64,000 nt of DNA from Drosophila persimilis (GCF_003286085.1 NW_020825289.1:16182001-16246000), one strand, 5' to 3'. Numbered from the stretch's first letter, positions 31,131-46,830 are shown. Notes: generated by a model from the letters alone, not told the origin. A program made the numbers and translations.

Positions 31131-34100
31131 TCAGGCGTAGAACTCGCGATTGTTCGCATTTTTCGCATAGGAATTGTTAGCCGGCGAGCGTTTCGGCTCG
31201 TCCAGGGCATAGGAGCCTTCGTCCTTTTTCCGCATGCGGTATACGATGAACATCACCACGAGAATGGCGCAGAGCAGGCCAACCACGGCACCGCCAATGA
31301 CAGCTAAGGACCCAGAGCAAAGAGAAGAGATATGGTGAACGATTGTTGGTTGGATGGGAGACTATGTATGGACTCTTACCCGCCAGTATTCCCGGCTGCG
31401 AGAAGAAGCTCGACGTGCGATCGTCCTCGCTCATGATGACCACCTCGTTGCCGTTGGGCCTGTGGTCGACGGGCTTCGTGTCGGAGGGCTGGCTGTTCAC
31501 GTTCGTATTCGGGTCCAACTCGTGCACGTTGCTGCCGCCTCCCGCTGTGCCAAGAAATAGATCAGACAGAGAGATGAGATTGAGAGTCGATTCCGGCGAT
31601 TATGTATAACCATTTACGAGTATGCCCATGACGTGCAAGCAAAATAATACGAAACAGAGAGTGTGTGTAAGTGAGAGATATAGAGTGGTTGTTGTTGTTG
31701 CTGTTGCTGTTGTTGCTGGTGGGTACTCCGATTCCGATCGGAACGAGTGTCTGTTATATCTGTTTCAGCGTGGGCGTGTACGTGTGTGTTAATGATATTT
31801 TATGCGGTATATATGTACAAGGCTTACGGTTAGTAGAGTGGACTCGGGACTACGATTACAAGTACAAAGGATACCTTATGCCAATCTCTAAGACTTATAC
31901 AACTAGACTACGTAGCCACCATTAGAGGGCGTGCGGGAGTGCATGTCCTGCCGGCTCCCATCCGACTGACTGCCTGTCTGATTGTCTGTCCGCCAGCACA
32001 AACACAACTCTTGAGCTCATTTCACGCTAATGAGCAGCCGGAAAAGTTTTGGCCAAATGAAAAAAGTTACCAGCAGAGAGCTGGCAGCAATGGAAATTGT
32101 GACAAATTTTCATGGGGCCATCTCGCTAAGCTACAGCTAGCAGAGAGAGCTGTTTCGAGTTCTTTCCATCTAAATCTCGAGAATGAAACCTGGGGAGTCC
32201 TTGGACACCTCCCAAAGTATTTCGGATCTGGCACGAGAGCGACATGTTGAAATGCTGCAAAATAGGAGCCCTTTGAATGCCTATTTGGCTGTCAAGCAAA
32301 GTGAATTTAAATTAATTTAATTGACAGTCCAACACATACATATATGTATGTACACTCCCCCACATCCACATCCACATCCTTTATTTTGTGCGGTCTTTGT
32401 TCTCTGTTGAGCTATTGTGTAGCCCCCTTGCGCCCTCTCTGTTTTCTTGTGGATCCGAATACCCTTTGGCCTCAGAAAGCTTAAGACAAACAAATTGCTT
32501 GTTGCCCTCAACCCCACCCCGATGTACACCCATGTGTTTGCCCTGGCTGTTGCTCCACCGCACCTTGGGGGAGTAGAGCGGCGCGGAGTGGCATTTTAAT
32601 TAGGTAATGGCCAAAGGGCTTATTGAATTGCCCCAGACTTATGTGTCGCATTGAGTTCCAAAATCATTGGAAAATTATCAAAGCCCATCCCGAAGCAGAA
32701 TCTGGCCCGATGAAAACTCCGGAGGTAGTCATAATTCTGACTTTGGGATGGTTTCATCCTATGAAAGACTATTCCCGTCTGTGTCTATCCATCAGACTGA
32801 TTGTGTGTCTGGCTCTGCGTTTGGACGAAGCCAATAAAGGTGTATCCGCGTGTCTTCTGTCCACGATTCGATGGGGCACAAGGCACTGCAGGACTCAATG
32901 GTCTCTACATGTCTCTAGACATGTGACCATCTGTGGACAATTATGCCCGAATTGTGGTCCTGCTGTGTGTGGTCCGCCTCCCATATGCCACATGGTTTGT
33001 TTGGTTTGTGTTTGTTCAGGGCGTGGCAGTGGCACAAACATCAAAGCAGGCCATAAATACCCAGCCCACACACCTATCAGATCCACTCCTGGATTGCCAT
33101 TAGGCTCTGTTTGCACTCCTGCCGTTGCTGATGTTGCTGCTGCACGCCCTCCCCGCTCCATAAATAGTGCTTGCCACACACACAAAGGATGGATGGTTTC
33201 GGGGTAAGAGCAACCGTGCCCCAAGTCGTTGCGAGTTTCAGCGAGTGGCGAGTGGAGGCGCTCCTTGGCGTTGCCCGGGACTCGGTGATTTTTCATTTCA
33301 AGTGGAGCTCTGTGAGGAGCGCCTGCCAAGTGCTTTCCACTCGAAGAGCAACAAAGCACCAAATCACTGTGCGGCTTAGTGCGAATCCAGAGCTGTTCTT
33401 TTGGCTGTGGGAGGGCGGAAAGCGACAGTTTTAATGGAACTTTGGGCCTAGGGCAGGACCCTCTGTGCAGAACCTTGATGCATCTCAATCGATGGATCGA
33501 TGGGTCGATGAATGGTGCTGGCCCCTCTACCTGTTTCTGTTTCTGTTTGCTACGTATACAAAAGACTCTTAAACTATCCTTAAATTATACGACTTAGAAT
33601 AGCTTTATCCTAGGTTTAACACTAGAGGCCATGAGAATGAGAATGAGCGTGGGCGTGAGCGTGTGCATGGGGGAAGGAGGCAATGGGATTGTGTTGGCTC
33701 TGCGGGAGTTTTTCCAATCGAATGAATAAATAAATGCCAAAAGCAGACAGACTGAATGAATGGATGAGAATTGGTCAGCGCAATGAAAGTGTGGGAATTA
33801 TGGTGTATTGGCTATTGTGTTGTCGGGGCTGGGTATTCCATGTAAAAGTCCACACAAAAGGAAAGCCCGCAGCATTGTTCGTCGTAGAGTTGACAGAGCG
33901 CGCGCTACAGAGAAACCAAGGTAAAACTTAACAAATATATACGTAACTATAACTGTAACTGTAACTGTAACTGTAAGTAATACATCTTTATACTCGAATA
34001 TGCGTCTCGATAATACCAATCAAGCTACGGAACGTAACAGAAACCAAAGCAAATACCCAAGAAATCAACTACAGTGCAAGCCACAATACTTTGTTTGCTG

Positions 34101-37100
34101 TTGAAAATGTGCTTAAAGATACAGTAAATAAAATTAAATTAAATAAAATATCAAATAACACAAGATGATGAAAGCAGTGCAGTGCCAGAGATGACAATGC
34201 AATCCTCTTCAAAGGATATGCGGGGGACACAACACAAAAGGAATCGCATGGAGGGACGGAGGAGGAGGGCAAAGCAAAAGCACCAATAAAACACACAAAA
34301 AAAACATACATATAAACAAAAGCAAACGCATACAAACAAATGATCAAAAAGAAAGTACAAAAACAAAAGGATAAAAATAAAAACCACTGACGTCCGCGCT
34401 CTGTGTTGAGGTCTCCATCGTTGCCACCGATTCCGTTTCCATTTCCATCCTCATCGCCGCCATCCACATCGATGATGCGATCATCATCGTCCGTGTCATC
34501 GGTATCGCCTTCACCATCATCGTTATCGTTATCGTTATCGCTATCATGATCATGATCGATTTCACCATTGGGAACGGGCTCTGCAAGCCTTGGCTTCTCG
34601 GAATCGGGATGATCAATGATGATGTCGTCCTCATCATCGCCCTCGTCGTCATCCTCGCCGCCGCCTTCCACATCGATGCCATCGCCGCTGGCCTCCACAT
34701 CCACATCGAGATCCTCATCGAAGGCGGGGAAGGGAGGCAAGGGACGGCTCGCTGCGGTGGATTCGGGTACAATGGGCTTGGGCGTGGGCGTGGGCGTGGT
34801 TTGGGTGCGATTGGAGGCGGCTGTGGTTGAAGGGGTTGTGGCCGCTGTTGTCGTAGTGCTGCTGCTGCCGGTGGTGGTGGTGGTTGTCGTTGTTGGTGAA
34901 CTGCTTGTTGTTGTTGTTGTTGTTGTCGAGGTTGTGGATGAGGTTTGTGTTGGTGTATGAGCTGCTGGATATAGAGATGGGGTTGTTGGTGTTGGTGTTC
35001 TTGTAGATGTTGTGAATGAATTGTTGTTAGTGTTGTTGGCTCTAGATCTAACGTAACTATAATCTATCCTGGCAATGACTGTAACTACATCTGTATCTGT
35101 GTCTGTTGTTGTTGTATCTGTATCTCTTGGTGGTGTAACTGTTTGAGATGGGAGAACTAAGGTGTGTGGTGTGGTGGTGGTAGTGGATGTTGAAGAAGGA
35201 GGAGAAGTAGAAGATGTCTCGCTTAGAATAGCTACAAAACTAGCTTGATCTTTACCGATTGTGTTAATGCCAGTGCCACTATGACCACCGATCTCACCAC
35301 CACTGCCACTGATGATGCCGCCGCTCTGGCCGCCGATGTGATTCTGATTACTGTTATGGTTCGCTGTGGTGCTACTACCAATGATTGTGCCACTATTCGC
35401 TGGATGGTGATTGTTATTAAGGTTGGGATTATTATTATTATTATTAATATTATTATTGTTATTATTATTATTAAGATTCTGGCTGTTGTTGTCGATTTGG
35501 TTCTGGTTCTGGTTCTGGTTCTGGTTGTTGTTGTTGTTGTTGAATCTACTCGAGATGTGGTCGAGGTCGTCGTTGTGGCTGTTGTCGTTCGATTTATGCT
35601 TACTGTTTATGCTGGAGCCGCCGCTCTGCGAGATGCGCGTGTTGTGCGAACCGTGCTGCGAGTGATGGTCCGGCTCGGCGTCCTCGTCATCCGGTCCAAA
35701 GCCAGAGCCCGAATAGTCCGGATCCTTCTCTAGATCGTCGTGTATCTGCAACCACAAAGGAGACACAACGGAACGGGAATTAGTTCAGGGCTTGGCCACA
35801 TTTCTTGAGGGGGTCTCCCAAGTGCTTGTAAAATTATTTGTGCGCAACAAATGGCAGCCATTTCCATGGCGAATAATACGAGCATGTCCTTGAATGTCCG
35901 CCCTGCCAGAGCCGTGCCTTGAATGCTTGCTAGAGGGCCACTCACATGGGCCATTGTCTGGCTGCGGCTCTGTGACGGCTTTTGCGGTTTATTTGAGCCC
36001 TGGGGCCGACCACCGAGAGGTAGAGGCAGGGCCCAAAATGCCACAGCAACTGTGGCCAGAGCCAGTTGTTGGGGGACAGTCGAATGACAATTTTCCGCCC
36101 CAGCCGTAGCCGCAGCCGTAGCCGCAGCAGCCTCCAGGGCTTGTTTATTGACTTTAATTTCGTTTCCCCTTCGTTCTGGCCATAAAAACAGTGACCCAAA
36201 AATAGAAAGGCACATCGAGAGTCGGAGGACAGAAACTTAATTGAATTTCTCCGCGCGTTATGGAATGCCCTACAAAGCGCTGGCTTTGTCTTGGCATTTG
36301 GCCAGCCCCAACGACACTTGTTGACCCGCCCCAAGGACAGGGCGGGGAGAGAGAGGGGAGTCAGGGCCCTGAGTACTCATAATGAGAACGAGCTAAACAG
36401 AATTGAGTGATTTGTAGAGTGAGAACAATTGAGTTTCCCTCCCGCTCTCCCCCACAAAACAGAATTTAAATTACATTTTCCACCACAGCTCTTTATTCTC
36501 TCGCATCGCATCCATGGGGGGGGATGCGGGAAAACAGACCCCAATTCTGTTCCACTCATGACCGAAAATCCCAGTGCCGCGGGGGCAACTTTTCCTCCAC
36601 AAACAACGTATTCGTATGGGAAAAGACAACCGTAAGGGATAAAAGGTGGGTGTGGCGACTGTCGGGATACCTTTTTTATAAACTGCGGTGAATGGGCAAG
36701 GCGAATACCAAGGGAAGGTCCTTGGCCTCTTATTGAGTTTCAAGCGAGTGCCCTCATTAAAGGACACTTTTATAAGCTTTTCTCCACAGCGAAAACAGGA
36801 TGGTTTTCGGTTTTGGTTCATGGTTTTCGAAAGATCTTCTTTCCCTCCCATTAACGCCATACACGCATATCCTTCCGCTGCTTCGCCTGCTCCTGCTTCA
36901 GGATGTCCTTCCACTTATTTTGTCAGAGAACTTTCTGGTTTTGTTTGCTTTGCTTTCATTTCGTTTTGTTTCGTTTCGTTTGAAATTTAATTAAAATATT
37001 TGCGTATTGCGTATACGCCGCGTCGGCCACTCGGCCACATCCAGACATTTATAATTTTTCGGAGCCCCCCACAGCATCCAATGGCATCCAATGGCATCCA

Positions 37101-40100
37101 CTGGCATCCAATGGCATCCAGTGGCATCCACTAGGCAAACGTTTGACCAAAGTACTCATAAATATCCACCAGGGACACCATGCACCATGCCTCCACATTG
37201 GAGGCGCCCCAGAAGTGGCCATAAAGCATGTGGCAAAAAAATGTTTGTCCTGCTGGGGGATGCTTGCAACACTTTCGTTCTGGCCGAGTTTATTTAGAGC
37301 GTGGTCCTCTATCCCTTTCGCTGTGTTGCCGCTTGATTTATGCCGCAATTAGCAGCCAGAAAATGGGGCAAGCGGCAGGCGGCAGGCGGCGAACGCGGTG
37401 CGGCAGAGTGCCGAGTGGCTGCTTTCCGCATGACTAAGCAGCCTCTCGCCCAGAGCATTTTTTGCATGCTCTTCCCTCCTTGGCTCTTGGCAGTTTTCGC
37501 TGCTAAATGAACTCATTTCGAGGGAGCCCGAAACTTGCCCCAAAACTTGCACTCGGGGCGCCTCTGGCTGCTCCCCAAAGTCAAAAAGTAGCCGCTTCTT
37601 CGAGCCACAGATCGATGGTGCATGGTGGGTGGGGGGTGGGGGGCTGCGGCCGCAACTGTGGCCTGCAGAGTGCATTGGGAATTTATGCAATAAATTGCTT
37701 TGTTAATAAAATACGAGCTGCGGGAACGAGACGGAGTGCCAAGGAGCTGTGCGCCAGCCCCCGCCCCACTCTGCTGGGAGCAGAGAGGTGCAATGTGGGT
37801 CATGCATGAATTTAAATGATGTCATTTCGTCCACCATTTTGGCCACCTGCGACTCTCTGCCATGGAATGAAGAGGAAACGTGGCTCTGCTTTCTCCAGCT
37901 GCTGCTGCATCGAATTTGCATTTGACTCCCGCCTTCCCCGCATCCCCCGCCTTCCCCACGTCCAGCCTCTTGCCAAAATGGCGTGTGCTTGACACCATTC
38001 TGATATATGACAACGAAAATGATATACGAGTGGGTCTCGCGTTGTGTGTGCCTCCGCGAAATTTCCATAAAGCGGAAATTGTTTCAATAAAGCATTTAAA
38101 AAACTTCACAAAGCTCCGACTGGCAGGAAGCGAGCGGTTAGAGAGCGGGTAGAGAGCGGGTAGAGAGGGGGAGGGAAAACTAGTTGCTGCCAAGAAAACT
38201 CGAGCGAAAAGTCTTGGGGAGAGAGAAAACAGAACGAAAGAAGGCAACAAAAGCAGCGGCAGGCAACCTTCGGAGCTTCCATAATGAGCGCAAATTGTGT
38301 CAGTCAGTGCGTTCAACTGCAACAGGGGGCGGGGGTGCCCCGTGGCGGTGGTGGGCTCTTGCAACAGAGGCTGCCAGGCACGTTTCATGCATAAACAAAA
38401 AGACTCAGGCGGGGGCGAAGGAGGAGCCTGATGCCGTGCACTTTCTCGACTTGTTTCCACATTTCCCTCAAACATCAGGCAAAAAGTTGTCATGACCGAA
38501 AAACGAGAAAAGTTTTCCCAGCTCCCCCCCTTCGTTGTCCTTCCCTCTGTAAGCATAATTGATGCCAGGAATTACATTTGCGAGTGTATTGCCATCATAA
38601 AACAGGCTCTCAGCCAACAACGGCAGTGTCCACACATGGCATGGCATCCTGTCCGGCGACTGTCCTGGCCAAAATCCCAACCAAAATACAAGAAGCTTTC
38701 AATTTGCAGCATCGCAAAATGTTGCCCAAAAGTTGTTCCCTCCGCACAAAAAAAGTTGTCCTAACGAGTAAATTGTCGATTTGACAATGTTCCCCAAGTG
38801 CGTGACTCGAGAGTTGACCGAGTTTTTCCATCCCCCTCCCCACGCTCCCCGTCTGCCATTTGGCCTGTGCTCCCCTTTCTCTGACTTTCATTTGGGAATC
38901 CCGACTCCAAGCGGACTCAAAGTATCCAAGTGGCCTGCTAAACATTTGCATTCGGGTGTTTTTGGTATACGTTTCCGTTTGGCCAGGGAAATGGCCAAAG
39001 TTACCACAATCCTAGGAAAATTGATAGCCAGAGAGAGGCTTTGTTTCCACTGTTTCTGGAATCGGCAGGCCTCAATAATTGCTAGGAGGCCCTAATTTAT
39101 TTACATGCAACTTGCAACTTTGGCCTCCATAGGGGGATAGCAACAGGGGAGAGAGGGAGAGATAGGGGTAGAGGAAAACTCAATTTTCCAGCTGGAAGAT
39201 ATCTTACGGCTTTATTTAGACTATGAAATTGAAAATTCGCTTCCTTTTACTTCGCTTGTTGTTTTTCCGACTCTCTCTCTCAACTTTTGAGCTGCCTGGG
39301 ATATCTGGGATTTTCCTGCACTTTCCAGCCGCTCCCCCCCCCCCCCCCCCACCACCCTCCGCCACAGACTTATTATTTTCCGATTGGCCATTTACATTTA
39401 GATTGGGGCGAGGCGTAATCCAATGAGAAGAGCAGAGCACAAAAATGCCTGGGAAAAGCCACACACACACACACACACACACAGACACACAGACAGCGCC
39501 ACTCATGCATATTCGGGGAGGTATCTGTTCGTGCCACATGCAATTATCATTGTACTTTTTGGTGGGAGGGGGGTTGGTTGGGGCTTATGCTTTTCGTGCC
39601 ACGAAATAATTGCTTTTTAAATGCAACAAATGAGCAGCGCAGCATCATGGTCCATGCCACACGGCAAATTGAAAAAGTTCTCCGAAAACACCGCCAAGAG
39701 GATGTTTTTGTTTCTTTCTTTCTTCTCAAGAGTTGCGAAACTTTCACTCACACACACACAGAGAGATGCATAGAAAGGGGGGAAATTGTGTCGTGGCCTT
39801 GCAGCAGCAGCACAACAATTGCTTAGTTGCCTGCCCTTTATCTGCCACGTTTGTTTTCTTTTCCTTTTCTTTTCCCCTTTCCATCTGCGGCACGAGGCAC
39901 TCTTTTGTTGGCCAAACGCTGTTGCATATTGCTCGGCGCGCTGCCTGCGGCATAATGTGGCACTTAATTGGCAGCTGCATTGCAGCCTCCCGTCCGTCAA
40001 CCAGGAGGTGGCACCATTTATCAGGCTCTCGTCTGTCAGCGTTTGGCTTTTTTCTACCAATGGCCGATGGGCCCCCCCCCCTGGCAGAGCCCGGGGCCTG

Positions 40101-43100
40101 TGCATATTTCATTTGTGGCATATATCCCTTGGCCATCCTTCGATAGTCCGGGGGTTAAATGCTTCTTCTTTGCCGTAAATTCCCTTCGCTTTAATGATTT
40201 TTTCATGTCCAATTGACACAAATTCCGCTTATCGAGCAATTCCTCTCCCTCTCTAATCTCCCCCCTTGGGCCAGCTCTTATTCGATTTCCGAAAGGGGGG
40301 GGGGGGGGGAAGCAGAACACAAATTTGCCAACGCAACAAAACGCAACGAAGCGTTTGGTTCCTTGGCCACCGCATCATCATCATCATCTTCCTCCTCCCC
40401 ATTCCTAACGTAATCTGGAGGGGGGCTACTGCTCCTCGCTCCAACAGATCCACCAGTTCCGACTCATCAGCAAACGGGAAAATCAATAACCGCACCCAGG
40501 TTTTCCTTCGTCTTTTTTTTTTTTTGGGTCTTTTGCCATTTCCATTTCTTTTTTGCCGCACAAATAAATTAAATGCCAAGCGGCGGCAGGAGGCAGGAGG
40601 CAGGAGGCAGTAGGGGGGCGCATCAGCATTAGCTAGGCTCTAAATTACCAGCGGAAAAAAGTAAATCTGTGTTCGTGCCCCTGCCCCAGCCCCAGCCCCT
40701 GGCCCTGGCCCTCCCTTTTGTCGTAAATAATAATTTTCATTTTTAAGGGCAATGAGTTTTGATGTCGACTTTTTCCTGCTTCTGCGGCTGGCAATTAATA
40801 AATGAGCTTAAGGCGCGCAGCACGGGGCACGGGGAACGGGGCACTGGGGCACGGGGCACTGGGGCAGCAGTGAGGCCCTCGATCCCTGGATTACTCCCTG
40901 CTACTTATGCTAATGGCGAAATCTGTTTAGCCAATCCTTTACTCGCGCCTAGCCCCATATACCCCTCATAGCGCAGGGTATCTGCCAGGGAGGTCCCTCA
41001 AGTAATTTTCAGCTGCCTGGGGAACACTTTGCAGCTAATAAGTCAACATTTTCATTCGTTTTTCGACGTAAACTGCAGCTAAAGGCCCCCCCCCCCCCAG
41101 GCCTCACAGCCCCTGCCTCCATGGCTAAAGTTTTTGCATTTTAATTGCGGACTGCAGCGGGATGTGGCACGGAGCGAGGGGCCTCCACGCAGCATCTTAG
41201 TGTGTGATAAGAGTCCCCCCGCCCCTCCTGCTTCTTCTGTCAGAGCACTTTGGCTTGAGTGGCGTGCATCTGCCACATCTGCCACATCTATAGCTTTGGC
41301 TTAAGCGGCTGCCGCTCCCCTGCAACCGGGGAGTCCTGTTGATCCTTCTGCCACCGTTTCACATCATTAAAAATGTAATGCAACTCATGGGCGACAATGC
41401 TGGTGGGCGTGGCGCCAACAGTTCTTGCTCAGTCAATTGCAAACGGCTTAGAAAGCCAGTGAGAAAATCCAAAGCCAGAAGAGAAGGAGGAACAGTCAGG
41501 GGTGGGGGGAGAGTGCGATGAGCTGCACATAATTTTTGGGATGGAGGATGCGGGGCATGTGGCATAAGCCGATTCCCAAGCCATGGAAATGCGCTCAGCG
41601 AGGCGATAAAAAGGACGAAAAGTTGCAAAGACCTCCGGAAAGCTCCTGGAAAGAGGAAATACCAGGAGAAATGGCTGATCCAGCAATGGTTGAGCTCTTG
41701 GCCGATCACCAGCCACAAACTGAAGACTCTCTGCGGGGGGGGGGTGAAGGGTGCACGGGAGCACATGGGAAGGGAAAGGACCGAAAGGAAGGCTCCATTT
41801 ATGCTTCTGTTTCCATAACAGCAACAGCAACAAGAGCGCCTCATTAGTGTTGGTTAAATGCTAAATCAGACACACCCCCGCCCTCCGCAGGACGAGGGGG
41901 AGGCGGCGGAGGAGCTGCTGGAATACTTCGGCGGGTCTTGGAGCAATTAAGAGTCTATTGGAGGACTGTGCCGCAGTTATAGCACATTTAATCAAGCGAA
42001 TAATGCACGCTGATTGATCGAGGACAATGGGGCATGCCACACGGAGCACAGCAATGCAATCAAAATAAATATGCATGACATGTTCGGTGCTCAGTCGAGT
42101 CCTCAAGCCGCTCCTCGCCGTCTCTCGCACACATCCGTGTGACCGTGCTCAAATTGAGGGGCAACAAAGAAGGTCCACTTGCCACACAGTCGCCACACAG
42201 TCGCCACACAGTCGCCACAGCTGTCACACTTGCCACAACTGCACACAAATGCCATCAACGCTGGCTGTCTAGCGTTTCACGAGGCACGAGCAAATGTAAT
42301 TAACCTGGCAGCAGTGGCAGAGCCACGCCCCTAAAAGAGGTGAACAGCAGAGGCAGATAAACAAGAAGAAGATGGTGTGGCAGCAAAGGAAGATGGCGGC
42401 GGAAACAGAAAACAGAAACAGAGGGAAGTAAGGATAGAAAATGCTGAATTATTCATGGAAGTGGAAGTTGCTTGACCCAGGACGCAGGACGAAGCAGCAG
42501 CAGAAAAGAAGAAGAGCGTCTGTCAGGTTCAACAAACTTGCCTCACGTTGCGCCTAAAAGCAGGCAACACTTAAGTGTGCGGTTACAAGTCAAATTGCTA
42601 CGTGGAGGAGCCACAGCCGCAGCCCCTGAGATGCCTGACAAACGACAAATGGCAGTGCGAGTGCAAGAGAGAGAGAGTCTTTGGGTCTTTTTCATGCCGC
42701 AAAGCTGTAGACATTTCTTTTAAATTGCAGCAGGCAACAGACTTCCTTCAAGAGGCGCCCCATCCTCCAGTCGCAAGCCCCAAGACGGCAGTGCTACATA
42801 ATTGAAGCGATCCCTCCATCTATCCTGCCAGTGGCAGCCCCAACATTTGCAATTCAAAGCGTGCCCCCGCCCCCGCGCTCTCGCCGCAGGCTCTGACCAG
42901 GTTGATGCCCCACTGGGCAGGTTCGTGCAATTCGAGCTCTCGTTTCGGGGTCCAGGAGTGCTTCGAGTGCTGTTATGCCACAAAACGTTGCACTAATTGA
43001 AGCACATCCCCTTAACAATAACAATCGAAGAGCAGGGCAGCAGAGTGGCAAGCACACGCAGAGCAGAGCAGAGCAGAGAGAGAGAGGAGAGGAGAGGAGC

Positions 43101-46100
43101 GGAGAAGAGAGGAGAGGAGCGGAGCGGAGCGGAGAGGGTGAGGAAGCAGTAATCAAATTTCTGGATAATCGTTGAAATTTATGCATCCACAACATCAAAG
43201 ATACTTCTGCCGTGGGGGGAGGGGAGCCCAAGGCCTAAATCAAATTAAGGTCCACTCGCCCTCCCCCTCTCCCTTAACTCCAGTTTAAAGCTAGTGAATT
43301 TTATGGCAGAGTAAAGTTAAGCGAATTTATTGGCATAAATTATGCATGTGTGAAGGGGCCTCTGCCCCACCAGCTTCTCGCAAATACAATGCGCAAAACA
43401 TCGGAAACAAACAGAGAAAACAAAATGGCGACAACGCCCCCATCATCATCGTCGTCGCCATTGCCATTGCCACAGCCACAGCCATCGCCATCGCCATCGC
43501 CATTGCCACAACCCTCTCCCGCCTTGCCGCTCAACTTTGACAATGACTTTTCGCTTGGCTACGGAAAAGTTATGGCGGCAGGCGGACCCCCACCCCCACT
43601 CCACCTCCACCTCCACTCCACTCCCCTCCATCCGTCTGTGTTTACGCACTTGTAACCTTCAGGGGGGAGGGGTTCCTTTGTGTTGTCTCTCTAGTGGAGA
43701 CTCCAGTGGCAACTATAGATTCGAACCAGATAGAGGGAGAGAGATAGGAGAGTGCCTGTAATGCCAATTGTAATAGAAGTAACCAAAGGTTAAGGCACAT
43801 TTGAAAGGAGAACAACCATCAGGGATGTCAAGGGAATGCACTGGATTCCATCACTGGATTGTCTCCTCGTATCCTCCTCGAATCTAGGCAGTAAGTGGCC
43901 CTGCCCCCTTTTTTTTTGGGTGTTTAATTCAATAGAAATGCAAAGGACTCCTTCCCTTTCTGTCCCATCAAAGAAAGGGAGCTATGAGAGCCGGTGGCCT
44001 CGGATTACTCATGTTGTCTGTGGGTTGTGTTTCTGTTTGTGTTTGTGTTTGTGTTGGGGCGGGGGTTGGGGCGGAGGTTGGGGCAGAGACTCATTTGGAT
44101 TACTGTGGGAATTATGTTATGTGAAATAATGCAGCATCATTTGTACTCCCTTGGAGGCCAAAAGCAGAGCCACAACCCCAAAACGACATTGAGTAATGAA
44201 TGGGGGGATCAACGTACATATATGTATGTCCTGTCCTCCCATTCCCCGTCATCCCCTATGCCTCTGATTTTTCTACAGGGCATCGTCTCCTGCTCGAGTG
44301 TTTGTTAACCATTCACAGTCTCAATAAATTTCAATGGTTCTATCGGTTAAGGACCTCTTTTCACTCCGCCTGACAGTCGTGTGTGTTGTGTGTGGGGGGG
44401 GGGGGGGGGCCCATATGCATTATGTATTATGTGAAGCTGTCGCCCAATAAATTCCCATGTAAGCAACTGATATTGACAGCCAGAGCACAACGATGGATAC
44501 CTCCTGGAAATTATATGCATGGACTTAAGCACAGAAATGCGGGCAGATCCCCCGCCGGCCGGATACGGCTCCTGGACAGGCGCACAACAACATCGAAATC
44601 ACATCGTCAAAGCTGTTAACATGGCAGGGAAAAATAGTGTGAGACCTGTTTTCAGGCAAATACTGGGGCCATACTTTTGGGGGGGAAATCCTGCCCCCTG
44701 CCCCCCCCCTAAACCCGAAACCCAATCACGCAGCCATTACCATGTCAGTCGATGTTAATTTATTGTCAAGGCACAAGCCCCCCTCCCCGCCCCGTAGGTC
44801 CCTGCAGGCTCTGGCAGACACACATTTCCATACCAATGCAGAGGCTTACTCTCGTTTCGATGTCCTTTTGTGCGTGTGGCATGCAAAATGGCTTCGCCTC
44901 GCTCAGACATCCACAGGAACACGTGCGCTATGTGCACGTTATTAATCAACAAGGACCTAGGACAAGCCACAGACCAGCTGCCCGGATGGGGCATGCAGCG
45001 TGCACATGCCCCGGCTCTGTGCTGTTGATCTGAGGCCCTGAAGAACGGGGGGAACGGGGGGAACGGGGGGAACGGGGGGAACGGGGGGAACAAGGGAAGC
45101 AGGAAAATCCAACATCAGATGCAGATGTTTGCATATGCGGAGGCACAACAAAAGCTCATTATCCCGCCGACACGTCCCCTAAAAGTTGACTTACAGACCT
45201 CCATGGAGAGGCTTTAAGCACTCCCCACTCCCCATTCCCGCCGAATCGCTGAGAGATGATAGATCATTAATCATATGCAGCGTTGATTAGCCCAAAGACT
45301 CCGCATGGAATGACATATTACAATCACAACGCAAAGAATTCATCATATTTTGAGGATGGATCCATTAATAACACAATAATGTAACCTCTGACAAGGGGAG
45401 TCTAGAAGGAAGACTTTAAAGAGCCAGTCGGGAGCTGTGGAGATCAACGGAGCGCATAATAAATTGCATTTTCCTGGGTTTTGGGTCCCAAAAACCCTTT
45501 TCTGTTTGTTTTTGCCGGCGGAGCATAAAAGAACATTCAGCACATGAGAGACTGAGAGACGTCGTGTCTACGTTTGTCAGTTGCATAAAAACATGAAAAT
45601 GCCAACAAATTCGCTCGGCCATGAAGGGAGCAAAGGCAGGAATGGGAGACGGGCGGACGGGAGGACGGGAGGATGGGAGGACGGAGGAAATCCATAGCAC
45701 ATGCCAAGAGCAGGCCTTGGCCAGTAACACCGCAGCGGAAATGGTGCAAAAAAGCGGAACATAACGGAACGGAACCGAACGAAAAGGGCGGCAGAGGGGA
45801 AATTAGAAAATGCCACAGTGGGAAAGGCACAGAGAGAGAGGGAGGGTGGGTGAGGGGGGGAATCGCTTGGAGGGATTTTATTTATTATTTCCATATTTTT
45901 TCCATCCTCCCCTTCCCTGGCATGACAATTTAGACCCCCCTTCCTCTCTCTCTCTCTCTCTCTTGCTATCCCTTTCGCTGCCATGGACATGCCATGCAAA
46001 ATTAATGCCGAAAGCCAATAGCTTTGTCCGCTTGTTGATCTAGTCACAGTTACCCGATAAAGTATGCGACCAGGCGACCCCTGATTGAATCCCGCGAAAA

Positions 46101-46799
46101 GTTTCGCCGTCTGCAGCCCCCCCCTCCGTGCCATTTTTTCGCTCCGTTTAATTATCGAGCAGCAGGCAAAGAGGAGAGAGCAGCAATAGAGGGAAGAAAT
46201 CGGAGACCAAGAAGCGCCAAGTGAAAACAAAGGAGAAAACAGAGGAGAGATAAAGGCAAGCCGAGGCCTCGGACACCCTGGCAAAGGCCATTCCTCCGCA
46301 GGCAGAGCTATCCGTAAGATACAATTCATAGGGAAACTCAAATTGGATTGGAATTTCCATGGATTTTAATGGTTAATACTTAGAAATGAAAGAGCTTGGC
46401 GTGCAAAAATCCTACAATACTTCCCGAAGCCCCTAGATCGCCACTTGGCTGCTCGAGAGACTCCATCGTATACTCTACAGAGTCCTGGACTCCTTCTCTC
46501 ATAGCCCCTTTGCCAGGGTATACAAAAACAAAAAAAGCAAACAAAAAAAACCCAAAGAATTTAATTAAACTTTTTCTATGTTTATTTCTGCGCTTTTTGT
46601 TCTGTTTTTGCAGCAGCAGCAGCCACAACGCATTTTAATTAGTTTTTTCTTCTCTTTTTTTTTTTCGTTGTGAAGAGCAGCAGCTTGGAAGGTAGGAGGA
46701 GTGGCAGCGAGAGGGGGAGCGACAGAGCGGCAGAGCGGAAGTGTATGGCATGTGTGCTAAAAGCAAATCAAAAGTATTCGCCCAGCAATTGACGCGTCC

Positions 46800-46830
<31 letters not shown>

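Noticed and set aside
33240-33360. Spliced-looking coding stretch in the Sdc intron
   Set aside because: No frame stays open with splice sites in matching phase, and the residues show no pattern.
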